Positions 34,603 to 43,474 of a DNA stretch of 64,000 nt are shown here, piece after piece. The notes under the pieces were generated by a model, which was given only the letters and a program-made list of their open reading frames with translations, made no database searches and had not been told where the DNA came from. The DNA is from Gammaproteobacteria bacterium. Lineage in GTDB: Bacteria; Pseudomonadota; Gammaproteobacteria; Enterobacterales; Neiellaceae. The stretch spans positions 18,664-82,663 of the forward strand of contig JAFOOX010000031.1 in assembly GCA_017425245.1 (NCBI GenBank). Direction: 5' to 3'. The number at the start of each line of letters is the position of its first letter. Within the stretch, counting starts at the first letter, position 1. The position numbers and the translations under genes were made by a program.

Positions 34603-35874
34603 ATGAAGTTCTTGCTTATTGGCAATCATACTTGTGGCAATCGTGGCGATGCGGCAATTCTGCGAGGGCTGATCGCAGAACTTGAGGCGCAATATCCACA
34701 GGCAGAGCTAACGATTACTAGTCGCTATCCTATTAGTTCTAGCTATCTTTTGGGACGCCCAGTAGTTAAGGACCTATTCCATGAGTGGCACAAAAAGCTA
34801 TGCCGTAGCTTTGTTGGAAAAGTAGCTGAGAGATTGCTCAAGCATGCTATACCGTTGGCGCTTTCGTTGCTTGTGGATGGTAAGGCGAGCTGGATTAAGG
34901 GCTGTCTTCCCCGTTTTTTTCGAGACCAGATGGCGGCACTTGCTGAATATGACTTAGTCATTCAGGTAGGTGGCTCCTTTTTTGTTGATTTATACGGTAG
35001 CTCTCAGTTCGATTACCCATTGACTGCTTTAGTGGCGGGCCGTCCTGTCGTACTTATTGGCCACAGCATGGGCCCATTTGAAGGGCATATCATGCGACGG
35101 CTTTCAGCGTGTCTGCTCCAGCATTCAGCATTGGTTTCCTTGCGCGAACCCGTCAGCAAAGAGTTGGTGCAGCGCTACGGTTTGCCGATGACCAAACTGC
35201 ATGAAGGCGGAGATACGGCATGGCTGGTACGTCCTGTTGACGCAGCGTCTGAGGTGTTGGCATGGTTTGGTCGTCGCCACGAACAGCGCCCGGTGGTGGC
35301 GATCACCGTACGCGAACTTGCTCCTTTTGATAAGCGCTTGAAAACGACACAGCTAGCCTATGAGAAAGCCTTTGCAAAGCTGGCAGATAGCCTTATTAAT
35401 GATGGTTATGATGTTCTCGCGGTATCGACCTGCACGGGTATTGATAGTTATCACCGAGATGACCGCATGAACGCCTTGCAAGTCAAAGCACATGTGGCAC
35501 ACACAGAACATTTCGAAGTGGTTATGGATGAGTTGAATGATGTTCAGCTTGGTCAAGTGCTGTCGCAATGTGATCTTCTTATTGGAACACGTTTGCACAG
35601 TGCCATCATCGCCATGAACTTTGGTACTCCAGCAATTGCTGTTAACTACGAACACAAATCAGAAGGGATCATGCGTCAGCTGGGCCTTGACGATATGGCA
35701 GCGACGGTTCCATCGCTGCTTGACGGGACGCTGATTAGCAGAGCCAAAACAGTATTGGCCAACAAAGCAGAAATGGCCGCAACTGTCAGTGATGCAGTAG
35801 CTCGCGAACGGTCGCGTACCGCCAAGATGATTACGACGTGCATTGAGCAAGCTATTGGTCAGGACTCACGCTAA
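34603..35874 (+). CDS. Polysaccharide pyruvyl transferase family protein
   Basis: A 423-residue cytoplasmic enzyme of the CsaB/WcaK/AmsJ family that adds ketal-linked pyruvate from phosphoenolpyruvate to EPS sugars. Visible are the N-terminal LLIGNHTCGNRGDAAILRGL and the C-terminal LIGTRLHSAIIAMNFGTPAI with the basic residue and histidine of the active site. Pyruvylation would give the polymer negative charge. Codons are more A/T-rich than in the preceding eps genes. Start ATG follows CAAGGAAGTGTT. The stop overlaps the start of the flippase gene (TAATG). Confidence 0.85.
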   Translation: MKFLLIGNHTCGNRGDAAILRGLIAELEAQYPQAELTITSRYPISSSYLLGRPVVKDLFHEWHKKLCRSFVGKVAERLLKHAIPLALSLLVDGKASWIKGCLPRFFRDQMAALAEYDLVIQVGGSFFVDLYGSSQFDYPLTALVAGRPVVLIGHSMGPFEGHIMRRLSACLLQHSALVSLREPVSKELVQRYGLPMTKLHEGGDTAWLVRPVDAASEVLAWFGRRHEQRPVVAITVRELAPFDKRLKTTQLAYEKAFAKLADSLINDGYDVLAVSTCTGIDSYHRDDRMNALQVKAHVAHTEHFEVVMDELNDVQLGQVLSQCDLLIGTRLHSAIIAMNFGTPAIAVNYEHKSEGIMRQLGLDDMAATVPSLLDGTLISRAKTVLANKAEMAATVSDAVARERSRTAKMITTCIEQAIGQDSR

Positions 35875-37229
35875 TGTCCGCTCGTCGCGATGCCTACTGG
35901 ACTGTTGCTGCAACCCTTGTCGGGGCATTTGTTCAGTTGCTGCAGTTGGCCGTGGCATCGCGCTTTCTCAGCCCCGCTGAGTTTGGCCTTCTAGCGATCG
36001 TCAACGTTACGCTGTGGATTGTCATGGCATTTCAAGATATGGGGCTATCCAGTTACTGTGTGCACTTGGGGGAAGTGTCACGACGAATACAATCAACGTT
36101 ATTCTGGATGAGTTCGTTACTTGGTGCCATCGCGGCGACATTTGTTGCGAGCACGGCAAGTTACATCGCCGACTTTTACCAAATGCCATTGCTGAACCAA
36201 TTGTTGCCACTCGTTGCTGTTAACTTTTTGATTTTAGGCCTCGGTGCGCAGTATCAGGCCAATTTGATTCGGACTTTTGGCGCGTCACGGCTCGCTAAGA
36301 TTGAAGTTGGATCGCGCCTGATATCTTTTATCTTGACCATGGGCCTGCTTGTACAGCTTGGGTTGGGTACAAAGGCTATTGTACTCGGCACTATCGCGTT
36401 TTCCGCATTCAAATTTCTGGCCATGGCAATGGTGGCGGAATCCCATTGGCATCCCCGCCTCATGTGTGACCGGACAGTAGCCAAGAATGCACTGGTATAT
36501 GGTGGCTACCAAGCTGGTTCTCAGATAATTAATCAATTGCGAACTCAATTAGATCAGCTGATCGTAGGTAAGGCACTCGGGGCGGAAGCCCTCGGTATTT
36601 ACTCTTTAGCCAAAGAACTTATTAGTTATCCTCTAAGAATTTTGCAACCACTGGTTTCTCGTCTTGTGTTGCCGCACTTGGCGAAAGTCCAAAACGACAT
36701 CAGTCAGTTGAAAGGAATCTTCATTAATGGTCTAAAGCGTACGGCGATTTTAAGTGGCGTCGTTTATGCATTGCTGGCATTTTTTAGTCCTTGGGCTGTT
36801 GAGATTCTGTATGGCGCAAGTTACTACGCTGTTGCTGGCGTGGTGCCTTTGTTGGCTATTTTTGGTGTGTTAAGGCCGCTTGGTCTGAATGCGGGGATGT
36901 TGGCCCAGGCGTTAGGGCGGACGGATCGTGAATTCCGCTGGAACATGATCTGTGCGCTTGTCAGTCTGCCCTTGCTGTTACTCGTTGCGGTGTATTTTCC
37001 TCGAATCGAAGCATTTGCGTTGGCTTTGTCATTTCAACAAGTTTTGCTAACGCTACTTGCGTATCAATTTTTTGTGAAACCATTAGCCGCAGTCGGCATA
37101 AAACACTACGTTGGTGCTTGGCTTGTGGTACTGCTAATCACGCTAATATTTGTTGTCTTGGCGTTCGTTGTGGACTTGCCTTCTTTAGCTTCTATTTGGG
37201 CACAGATCGGTGCATTCTTTGGTTCGTAA
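35874..37229 (+). CDS. Lipid-linked oligosaccharide flippase (Wzx/MOP family)
   Basis: A 451-residue integral membrane protein with about twelve to fourteen hydrophobic segments. The N-terminus (ARRDAYWTVAATLVGAFVQL, then ASRFLSPAEFGLLAIV) matches the WzxC/TuaB-like branch of polysaccharide transporters, which move undecaprenyl-linked repeat units across the inner membrane. It begins on the last base of the pyruvyl transferase stop codon, indicating coupling. A Wzx next to a Wzy-like gene means the Wzx/Wzy-dependent pathway. Confidence 0.85.
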   Translation: MSARRDAYWTVAATLVGAFVQLLQLAVASRFLSPAEFGLLAIVNVTLWIVMAFQDMGLSSYCVHLGEVSRRIQSTLFWMSSLLGAIAATFVASTASYIADFYQMPLLNQLLPLVAVNFLILGLGAQYQANLIRTFGASRLAKIEVGSRLISFILTMGLLVQLGLGTKAIVLGTIAFSAFKFLAMAMVAESHWHPRLMCDRTVAKNALVYGGYQAGSQIINQLRTQLDQLIVGKALGAEALGIYSLAKELISYPLRILQPLVSRLVLPHLAKVQNDISQLKGIFINGLKRTAILSGVVYALLAFFSPWAVEILYGASYYAVAGVVPLLAIFGVLRPLGLNAGMLAQALGRTDREFRWNMICALVSLPLLLLVAVYFPRIEAFALALSFQQVLLTLLAYQFFVKPLAAVGIKHYVGAWLVVLLITLIFVVLAFVVDLPSLASIWAQIGAFFGS

Positions 37230-37246
37230 GCAAGTTGGAGGGGGTG

Positions 37247-38479
37247 ATGCGGATAGCCATTTTTGCCGGAGAGTTTCCAACCCTTTCGGAAACATTTGTC
37301 CTGCGTCAAGTTGTCGGTCTGCTACGGCAAGGCCATGATGTTACGGTAATTACCTGCGATGCGGGCGACCCACAATGCCAGCACCAGCTTTATACTTCTA
37401 ATAATATTGCAACGCGCATTAAAGTTATCCGGCCAATGCAGCCGCGGTGGCGAACGCTGCTATCGATAGGTCACTTGGTGGTTGGCGCGGTCGTATCTCG
37501 GCATCAACGGGGGGCGCTGACAGCAACAATTAGCGCGGTCACTCACGGTAGCATGGCATCTATTTTGGATATCAGTACAACCAGCAGTGCCCAATCCTTG
37601 GGCCAGTATGATGCTATTGTCGCGCATTTTGGGCCTATCGGTGTTAGGGCAATGTTTTTACAGCAGGCTGGCTTACTCTGTGGGCCGCTTGCCGTCATAT
37701 TTCACGGGCTCGATATGAGTGATTACAGCGTTATCGAGAGCCATCGTCGGAGTTACAGGAAGCTCTTCATTCATGCCGCTCAACTGTTGCCAATCAGCCG
37801 GTTATGGGCCTCGCGATTGACCGAGTGGGGGGCTGAGCCGAGCAAGGTTAGGGTTTTGCGGATGGGCGTCGACGTTGAAGATTTTCAGGTGCGCGACCAG
37901 AGCCGGCCGCCGCTTGCGACTAATGTGGTCAACGCTTTGGCGGTCGCCCGGCTCACCGAGAAGAAGGGAATCGAATATGCGATCAAAGGGGTCGCCGCCG
38001 CCCGCTGCGAGGTTCGCCTTAGTATTATCGGTAGTGGCCCGTTGGAGTCGTCGTTACGCCAGATGGTGATCGATTTGGGGTGTGAGGACAAAGTTCAGTT
38101 CTTGGGTAGAAGGCCACAACAGGAGGTTTTTGCGGAGTTAGACCGTAGTGATCTATTTATTCTGCCTTCGGTAGTGGCGGCCAGTGGTGATATGGAAGGA
38201 ATTCCCGTCGCCTTGATGGAGGCGATGGCCAAAGGTGTGCTGGTTCTGGCAACACGGCATAGTGGGATTCCCGAATTGATTGAGCATGGAGTTAGTGGCC
38301 TGTTGGTGCCTGAACGTGACGCGGTGGCTATAGGAGATACGCTAGAGCGATTGGTTGCTGGCGAGTGGGATCTCGTGGCGATGCGAACTCAAGCTCGTGC
38401 TGCTGTAGAGCGCGAATTTAATAACGCGATGCTAGATCAACAGCTGGTTTCTATTTGCCAACAAATGGCCGGCGGTTAG
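37247..38479 (+). CDS. Glycosyltransferase family 4
   Basis: A 410-residue GT-B fold glycosyltransferase. The N-terminal IFAGEFPTLSETFVLRQVVGL is the variant seen in colanic-acid-type WcaL/AmsK enzymes. The C-domain contains VARLTEKKGIEYAIKGVAAA and the nucleotide-sugar motif region EGIPVALMEAMAKGVLVLAT. Sugar and linkage cannot be told. The start at 37247 follows TTGGAGGGGGTG; the frame open to 37118 lies inside the flippase gene. A 36-base gap separates it from the next glycosyltransferase. Confidence 0.87.
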   Translation: MRIAIFAGEFPTLSETFVLRQVVGLLRQGHDVTVITCDAGDPQCQHQLYTSNNIATRIKVIRPMQPRWRTLLSIGHLVVGAVVSRHQRGALTATISAVTHGSMASILDISTTSSAQSLGQYDAIVAHFGPIGVRAMFLQQAGLLCGPLAVIFHGLDMSDYSVIESHRRSYRKLFIHAAQLLPISRLWASRLTEWGAEPSKVRVLRMGVDVEDFQVRDQSRPPLATNVVNALAVARLTEKKGIEYAIKGVAAARCEVRLSIIGSGPLESSLRQMVIDLGCEDKVQFLGRRPQQEVFAELDRSDLFILPSVVAASGDMEGIPVALMEAMAKGVLVLATRHSGIPELIEHGVSGLLVPERDAVAIGDTLERLVAGEWDLVAMRTQARAAVEREFNNAMLDQQLVSICQQMAGG

Positions 38480-38515
38480 CGAAAAATCGGCGCTGACAGT
38501 TAGCGGAGGTTCGCT

Positions 38516-39712
38516 ATGCATATCGTCATGATCAACAGTTACTACCATCCCAATGAGCCTGGTGGTGCTGAGCGTTCTGTACGCGGTTTGGCTGAAGCAC
38601 TGGTCGGTTTGGGTCACCAGGTTACCGTGATCGCCTTGGGCGAGCAGCGTAAGAGTTATCTGGTCCAGGGTGTTGAGGTAGAGCAGCTACCCATTCGGAA
38701 TCGCTATCTGCCGTTGGGGCGGGGCCACGATGGCGGCGTGGGAAAACTTCGCTGGCATGCGCGCGACAGTTATAACGCAGCAGCAGGCAGCGATATTGGA
38801 CAGTTGCTGCAGCGGCTCAGGCCCGATGTAGTTCATAGCCATAATCTGGGTGGTTTTTCGGTGGCCGCTTGGGCTGCGGTAAAGCGCTTGGGATTGCCGC
38901 TGGTTCATACTACTCGTGATTTCTATCTGCTTTGCCCCAAAACCACCATGCAAGGGCGTGGGGGTTGCAGCTGCAGTTCGCCCTGTATGACCTGTCTGCC
39001 TTTTGCTTGGCCTCGTTTGCGGGCATCGCGCCTGGTTGATCATGTAGTGGGCATTAGCGAATTTATTTTAAGGCGCCATCGCGATAACCACTATTTCCCA
39101 AACGCAGGCCACAGTGTCATTTACAACAGTTACGATCCACCGGCCGTCGAATTTCGCGCCCCTGGCGAGGTAGTGCGTTTGGGTTACATTGGCCGTCTAG
39201 CGCCTGCTAAAGGCTTAGATATGTTGATTGACGCCATGGCTATGCTTGTGGAGCGCGCGTGTCGCGTTGAATTGTATATCGCCGGTGAAGGTGATGATGC
39301 TTATGTTGCACAGCTACACGCTAAATCTGCATCGTTGCCGATTCGCTTTATAGGCCATCAACAGCCCGCTGCGTTTTTCAAAGAGATTGATATTGCCGTG
39401 GTCCCCTCTATCTGGAATGAGCCTCTGGGCAGGGTGGTGATTGAGGCAATGGCCAACGGTAAACCCGTGGTGGCGACGCCTGTGGGGGGGATTCCGGAGC
39501 TGATTATCCCAGATTGCGGAGTGTTGGCGCCGGATACAGATGCTGCTTCGTTTGTAAGCGCGGTTCAAATAATGCTCCAGCGTCTAAAGGATATGGGGCC
39601 AAGCATTCACCTGTTTTCAATTAAGGCAGCAGAATGCTATACATCTGTTTCAGTGGCGTCGGCCTATCTCCGACGTTATAGTCTAGCACTCTCAACCAAA
39701 AGCACGCTATGA
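38516..39712 (+). CDS. Glycosyltransferase family 4
   Basis: A 398-residue GT-B glycosyltransferase. It opens with NSYYHPNEPGGAERSVRGLA, the acceptor-side glycine-rich loop, and carries the donor-side IGRLAPAKGLDMLIDAM and EPLGRVVIEAMANGKPVVAT. A cysteine-rich insertion (CSCSSPCMTCLP, around residue 145-160) after the DFYLLCPK stretch is found in some relatives and may bind metal. The stop overlaps the next gene's start (ATGA). Sugar specificity is unknown. Confidence 0.87.
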   Translation: MHIVMINSYYHPNEPGGAERSVRGLAEALVGLGHQVTVIALGEQRKSYLVQGVEVEQLPIRNRYLPLGRGHDGGVGKLRWHARDSYNAAAGSDIGQLLQRLRPDVVHSHNLGGFSVAAWAAVKRLGLPLVHTTRDFYLLCPKTTMQGRGGCSCSSPCMTCLPFAWPRLRASRLVDHVVGISEFILRRHRDNHYFPNAGHSVIYNSYDPPAVEFRAPGEVVRLGYIGRLAPAKGLDMLIDAMAMLVERACRVELYIAGEGDDAYVAQLHAKSASLPIRFIGHQQPAAFFKEIDIAVVPSIWNEPLGRVVIEAMANGKPVVATPVGGIPELIIPDCGVLAPDTDAASFVSAVQIMLQRLKDMGPSIHLFSIKAAECYTSVSVASAYLRRYSLALSTKSTL

Positions 39713-41043
39713 TTATTACCTACTTTTTCCCTATCTTTGCAATTCTATTGATTGCATCTTTCCGTTCACCTCGGCTCTGGTTTATTGCTACAGTGGTTGG
39801 GTCAATATTTCAGGCAGCATCACCCGTTATCTTGGTCGCAGGCGGTCGTTACATCGGTTTTAATAGCGCGTATATTATTATGTGGGTGGGTGTGTTCCAC
39901 CTGCTTAAAAGCTCAAACTCTATCATCGGGCCCTTTACCGCTAGGTTACCGCCTGCATTTTGGCTATTTGTGGGCTTTACCGTATATTCAGTGATTGGAG
40001 CTATCATATTGCCGCGGCTATTCTTGGGCGAGGCAATGATAATGCCACCCCGATTTGGCTTGGATGTCGGGTTTGTCGAGCCTTTGCGTCCTAGTTCTGG
40101 AAACTACGTCCAATCAATATATGTGGTTTTCAATTTCGTACTTGTAACCATTGTCTATTCAATGATGAGAGTTGGAAAATTGAACCTCTCAGATTGTGCC
40201 TTTGCATTAAAGGTTGCAGCCATCGTGATTTCCGTCATTGGTTTTTATCAGGTCGTTGGTCACTATTTTGGGTTAGCCTGGCCTTATGAGGTTGTTAATT
40301 CAAACATTGGGGTTGGCCAATCGCCAGATCAAACAGTTTTTGGTGTGAAGCGTATGTCATCTACCTTCCAAGAACCAAGCATGATGGCCATGCATTTGTT
40401 GGGGGTGGTTGTCTTCCTTATTGTTTCAGGTTACTCATTGTTTTGGATGGTTGTGGGGCTGATTGCTCTTCTCATCTCGACATCTTCAATTGCATATGCA
40501 GGTCTAGCAGCAGTTCTACTTGTGCTCGTTATACTATCTATCGCGAAAGGTCGCATGGGAATGCTGGCAAGTGTAATTGGGATTTTCTTCTTGGCCTCTG
40601 TTTTCGTAGCTACTGACTATGTTGTTAATGGTGGTGAAGTTCTGCAGAGAGTTGTTCTTAGTAAGCTTGATTCTGGGTCTGGTGAGGCACGTATCTATTC
40701 GGATAAAGTTGCGCTTACCAATGTTATGGACACTCTCGGGCTAGGTGTGGGTGTGGGTAGTACTCGGGCCTCCAGCTTTTTTACAACCCTTTTGGCAACA
40801 ACTGGACTGGTAGGAGTTGTTTTGTTGGTGGCTGCAATTATATTTGCTATTCGAGGTGCTTTTTCAAGTGGGCCACTCCAGGAGCGCCCTATTTTGGTAG
40901 GGTTGACTTTTTCTCTAATGGCGCTATTTTTAGGATTGGCGTTGGGAATTCCAGATTTTGCTATGCCGCTTGTTTGGGTAGTTTTAGGAGTAGTTATTGC
41001 GCTAGAAAGTCTAAGTACGCAGGTACGCGAAAAGGGAGGTTGA
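39709..41043 (+). CDS. Putative EPS polymerase (Wzy / O-antigen ligase-like)
   Basis: A 444-residue membrane protein with about twelve hydrophobic segments and a larger external loop (residues about 100-135), the layout of Wzy polymerases and O-antigen ligases. Sequence identity in this family is always low, so the call rests on topology and on position between glycosyltransferases and beside the flippase. The segment MSSTFQEPSMMAMHLLG (residues about 222-238) resembles the conserved loop of the O-antigen ligase family. This is the most A/T-rich gene of the locus, along with the next one, which is usual for polymerase genes. Confidence 0.75.
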   Translation: MIITYFFPIFAILLIASFRSPRLWFIATVVGSIFQAASPVILVAGGRYIGFNSAYIIMWVGVFHLLKSSNSIIGPFTARLPPAFWLFVGFTVYSVIGAIILPRLFLGEAMIMPPRFGLDVGFVEPLRPSSGNYVQSIYVVFNFVLVTIVYSMMRVGKLNLSDCAFALKVAAIVISVIGFYQVVGHYFGLAWPYEVVNSNIGVGQSPDQTVFGVKRMSSTFQEPSMMAMHLLGVVVFLIVSGYSLFWMVVGLIALLISTSSIAYAGLAAVLLVLVILSIAKGRMGMLASVIGIFFLASVFVATDYVVNGGEVLQRVVLSKLDSGSGEARIYSDKVALTNVMDTLGLGVGVGSTRASSFFTTLLATTGLVGVVLLVAAIIFAIRGAFSSGPLQERPILVGLTFSLMALFLGLALGIPDFAMPLVWVVLGVVIALESLSTQVREKGG

Positions 41044-41045
41044 AT

Positions 41046-42368
41046 ATGAGACTCAAGTTCCTGATGGATTTTCTCTATATCATGGTTGCGTTGATGGTTT
41101 TTGTTTTTCCATTAAGCGCAGATGGTTTTTTCTTTGGCGCCGGTACTGCAGCAGGTCAGGGGAGTATATCTGACACCCGTGCCTTTACGTTTTTGCATCA
41201 TGGTGGATTTAATGGCTTTCGTGATGAGGTTTATTGGTCTCAAGTTGAGAAAGCACCAGGTAATTTTGCACTTCCTTCCCATTTGAGATCTCTGGACGCT
41301 ATGATCTTTGGGGCGGGTGATCGGATGATAAAGCCGCTAGTTATTTTAAATTACGGAAACCCAATATATGGGGGTGGCTTGCCGCAGAGTAGCGAGGCGG
41401 TCGCCGCGTTCTGCCGTTATGCTCAGTTTGTAGCGGGTAGATACAAGGGCAAAGTAAAGTACTATGAGATTTGGAATGAGTGGAACTCCGGCATGGGCAG
41501 TTGGCCTAAAGAACCGGGCTCTGCCGAAGCGTATGACAGGCTGGTCCGTGCGTGTGTCCCCAAAATTAAGCAAGTGGACCCCGATGTTAAAGTCCTCATA
41601 GGTTCAACGGCGGGATATGATAGGCGCTGGACGGAGGAGTTGTTGCAGAAAGGTACGATGGCCGTAGCAGATGGTTTTTCTGTTCATCCTTATGTTTTTG
41701 AACATCATGCCGATCGGACACCCGAAAAGGCAGTATCATTTCTGATGTCTTTGAGCTCACAGATTAGTATTCACAAAAAGCCGGTTGAAATCATTGTTAG
41801 TGAAATCGGTTGGCCTACAAGCACTGATGCTTATGGTATCCCAGAGGACCTTCAGGCGAGTTATATGTCTAGATTCTTGCTTTATGCCAAGGCGATTCCT
41901 GGCGTAAAAGGAATTTCTGTGCATTGCCTAGTGGACGCAGGGGATAACCCCGCTAATCGTGAGCATCGTTTTGGGTTGGTTCGTCGGGATTTGTCACCGA
42001 AGCCTTCACTTGCCGCTATCAATAGCATTGCAGATGTTTTGAAACACGGCTCCGCAGTAGAAATGTCGAGCCCGGAAAGTGACATTCGGTATCTGAAGTT
42101 TGTTATGCCAAATTCGGAAGAGGTGGTCGCTCTTTGGTCTAATAGTCCAACGCCTGTGACTATCGGCACAAAGACCTCGGGAGTAAAAAAGGACGTTTTG
42201 GCACAACAGTCTTCAGTGTTGTCGGAAAATATGTCTCACCGTGTTGAAGTTGGCCCTGCGCCGTTACTGATTAGAGGGAAACTGGGTGCAATTAGTGTGA
42301 GTTTGAGTGGCATAGAGGCAATTGGCTCTCCGCCAATGCCCCCCAAGATTGTTAGTGTTAAGGAATAG
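41046..42368 (+). CDS. Secreted glycoside hydrolase, clan GH-A (PslG/GH39-like)
   Basis: A 440-residue exported enzyme. A signal peptide (LYIMVALMVFVFPLSADG) precedes a TIM-barrel domain. The acid/base glutamate is residue 145 in EIWNEWNSG and the nucleophile glutamate is residue 253 in VSEIGWPTS, the two marks of clan GH-A. PslG of Pseudomonas aeruginosa, encoded in the psl EPS operon, is a relative in layout. It cuts its own polymer and shapes chain length in the periplasm, so a similar role is inferred. The last 120 residues form a small beta-rich domain. The start follows AAGGGAGG, two bases after the polymerase stop. Confidence 0.82.
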   Translation: MRLKFLMDFLYIMVALMVFVFPLSADGFFFGAGTAAGQGSISDTRAFTFLHHGGFNGFRDEVYWSQVEKAPGNFALPSHLRSLDAMIFGAGDRMIKPLVILNYGNPIYGGGLPQSSEAVAAFCRYAQFVAGRYKGKVKYYEIWNEWNSGMGSWPKEPGSAEAYDRLVRACVPKIKQVDPDVKVLIGSTAGYDRRWTEELLQKGTMAVADGFSVHPYVFEHHADRTPEKAVSFLMSLSSQISIHKKPVEIIVSEIGWPTSTDAYGIPEDLQASYMSRFLLYAKAIPGVKGISVHCLVDAGDNPANREHRFGLVRRDLSPKPSLAAINSIADVLKHGSAVEMSSPESDIRYLKFVMPNSEEVVALWSNSPTPVTIGTKTSGVKKDVLAQQSSVLSENMSHRVEVGPAPLLIRGKLGAISVSLSGIEAIGSPPMPPKIVSVKE

Positions 42369-42376
42369 AGATCATC

Positions 42377-43474
42377 ATGAGTAACGTAGCCATCAACGGG
42401 CGTTTTCTAGGGCGAAGGCTGACTGGCGTTGATCGTTTTGCCCTGGAAGTCGTTCGGGCTCTGGATGAGCAGTTAGCGGCTGGGGTTCCGGAACTGGCTG
42501 GTATTCAGGTGCGGTTGTTGCTGCCCCCGGGGTGTCCGATGCCGCCGACGTTCAAGCAGATCAAGGTTGAGCATGTTGGCCACCGTGGCGGCCAGTTGTG
42601 GGAGCAGTGGGACCTGCCCAGAGCCGTGGCTGCGGATGAATTGCTGCTTAGCCTGTGTAATACCGCCCCGTTGTTACGGCGCAAACAGGTGGTTGTGATC
42701 CATGATGCTGCTACTGAAGCTGTGCCCCAGGCCTTTAGTACCGGGTTTCGGCTTTGGTATCGGTTGTTGATGCCACTGCTGGGGCGGCGCGCATTGCGGG
42801 TGGCCACCGTCTCTGAGTTCTCGCGCTCCGAGTTGCAGCGCGCTTACGGCATCTCGCCGCACAAGATCGATGTGGTAGTGGAAGGGGGCGAACATATTCG
42901 ACGTGAGCCAGCCGGCATTGACGCCTTGTCCCGCTTTGGTCTGAGCGGGCGCCCCTATCTGTTGGCGGTGAGCAGCATGGCCGCTCACAAGAATTTTCGG
43001 CTGGTGCTTGAGGCTCTGTCGATGATGGCGGAGCCGCCATTTGATGTGGTGATTGCCGGTGGCGCCAATGCCAAGGTCTTTGGTGATGCGGGCAAAGTTG
43101 ATGATGAGCGCATTCATTGGCTGGGTTATGTCAGCGATGGCGAACTGGCGGCGCTTTACCAACAGGCGTGGGCGTTTGTCTTCCCTTCGATTTACGAAGG
43201 GTTTGGCATTCCCCCCCTGGAGGCGATGCAGTGGGGTTGCCCGGTGGTGGCGGCTCGGGCGGCATCTATCCCCGAAGTCTGCGGGGATGCGGCGCTCTAT
43301 TTCGATCCTCGCAATGCGGGCGAGCTGGTTGCGGCGCTGCAGCGTTTGGCGGCCGATGATGGCTTGCGCCAGTATCTGAGTGATGAGGGGCGCAAACGTG
43401 CCGCCCTCTTTTCCTGGCCACAAGCCGCGCGCCAAGTGGCGGATGTTTGTCGGCGTGCGCTGGAGGAGGCGTGA
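42377..43474 (+). CDS. Glycosyltransferase family 4
   Basis: A 365-residue GT-B enzyme of the mannosyltransferase-like branch. Motifs: NGRFLGRRLTGVDRFALEVV at the N-terminus, the LLSLCNTAPLL stretch, HKNFRLVLEAL in the donor domain, and FPSIYEGFGIPPLEAMQWG, the E-x7-E region binding the nucleotide sugar. Base composition returns here to the GC-rich level of the flanking chromosome. With manC and manB in the locus, mannose is a reasonable donor. The stop overlaps the start of the next gene by one base. Confidence 0.87.
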   Translation: MSNVAINGRFLGRRLTGVDRFALEVVRALDEQLAAGVPELAGIQVRLLLPPGCPMPPTFKQIKVEHVGHRGGQLWEQWDLPRAVAADELLLSLCNTAPLLRRKQVVVIHDAATEAVPQAFSTGFRLWYRLLMPLLGRRALRVATVSEFSRSELQRAYGISPHKIDVVVEGGEHIRREPAGIDALSRFGLSGRPYLLAVSSMAAHKNFRLVLEALSMMAEPPFDVVIAGGANAKVFGDAGKVDDERIHWLGYVSDGELAALYQQAWAFVFPSIYEGFGIPPLEAMQWGCPVVAARAASIPEVCGDAALYFDPRNAGELVAALQRLAADDGLRQYLSDEGRKRAALFSWPQAARQVADVCRRALEEA

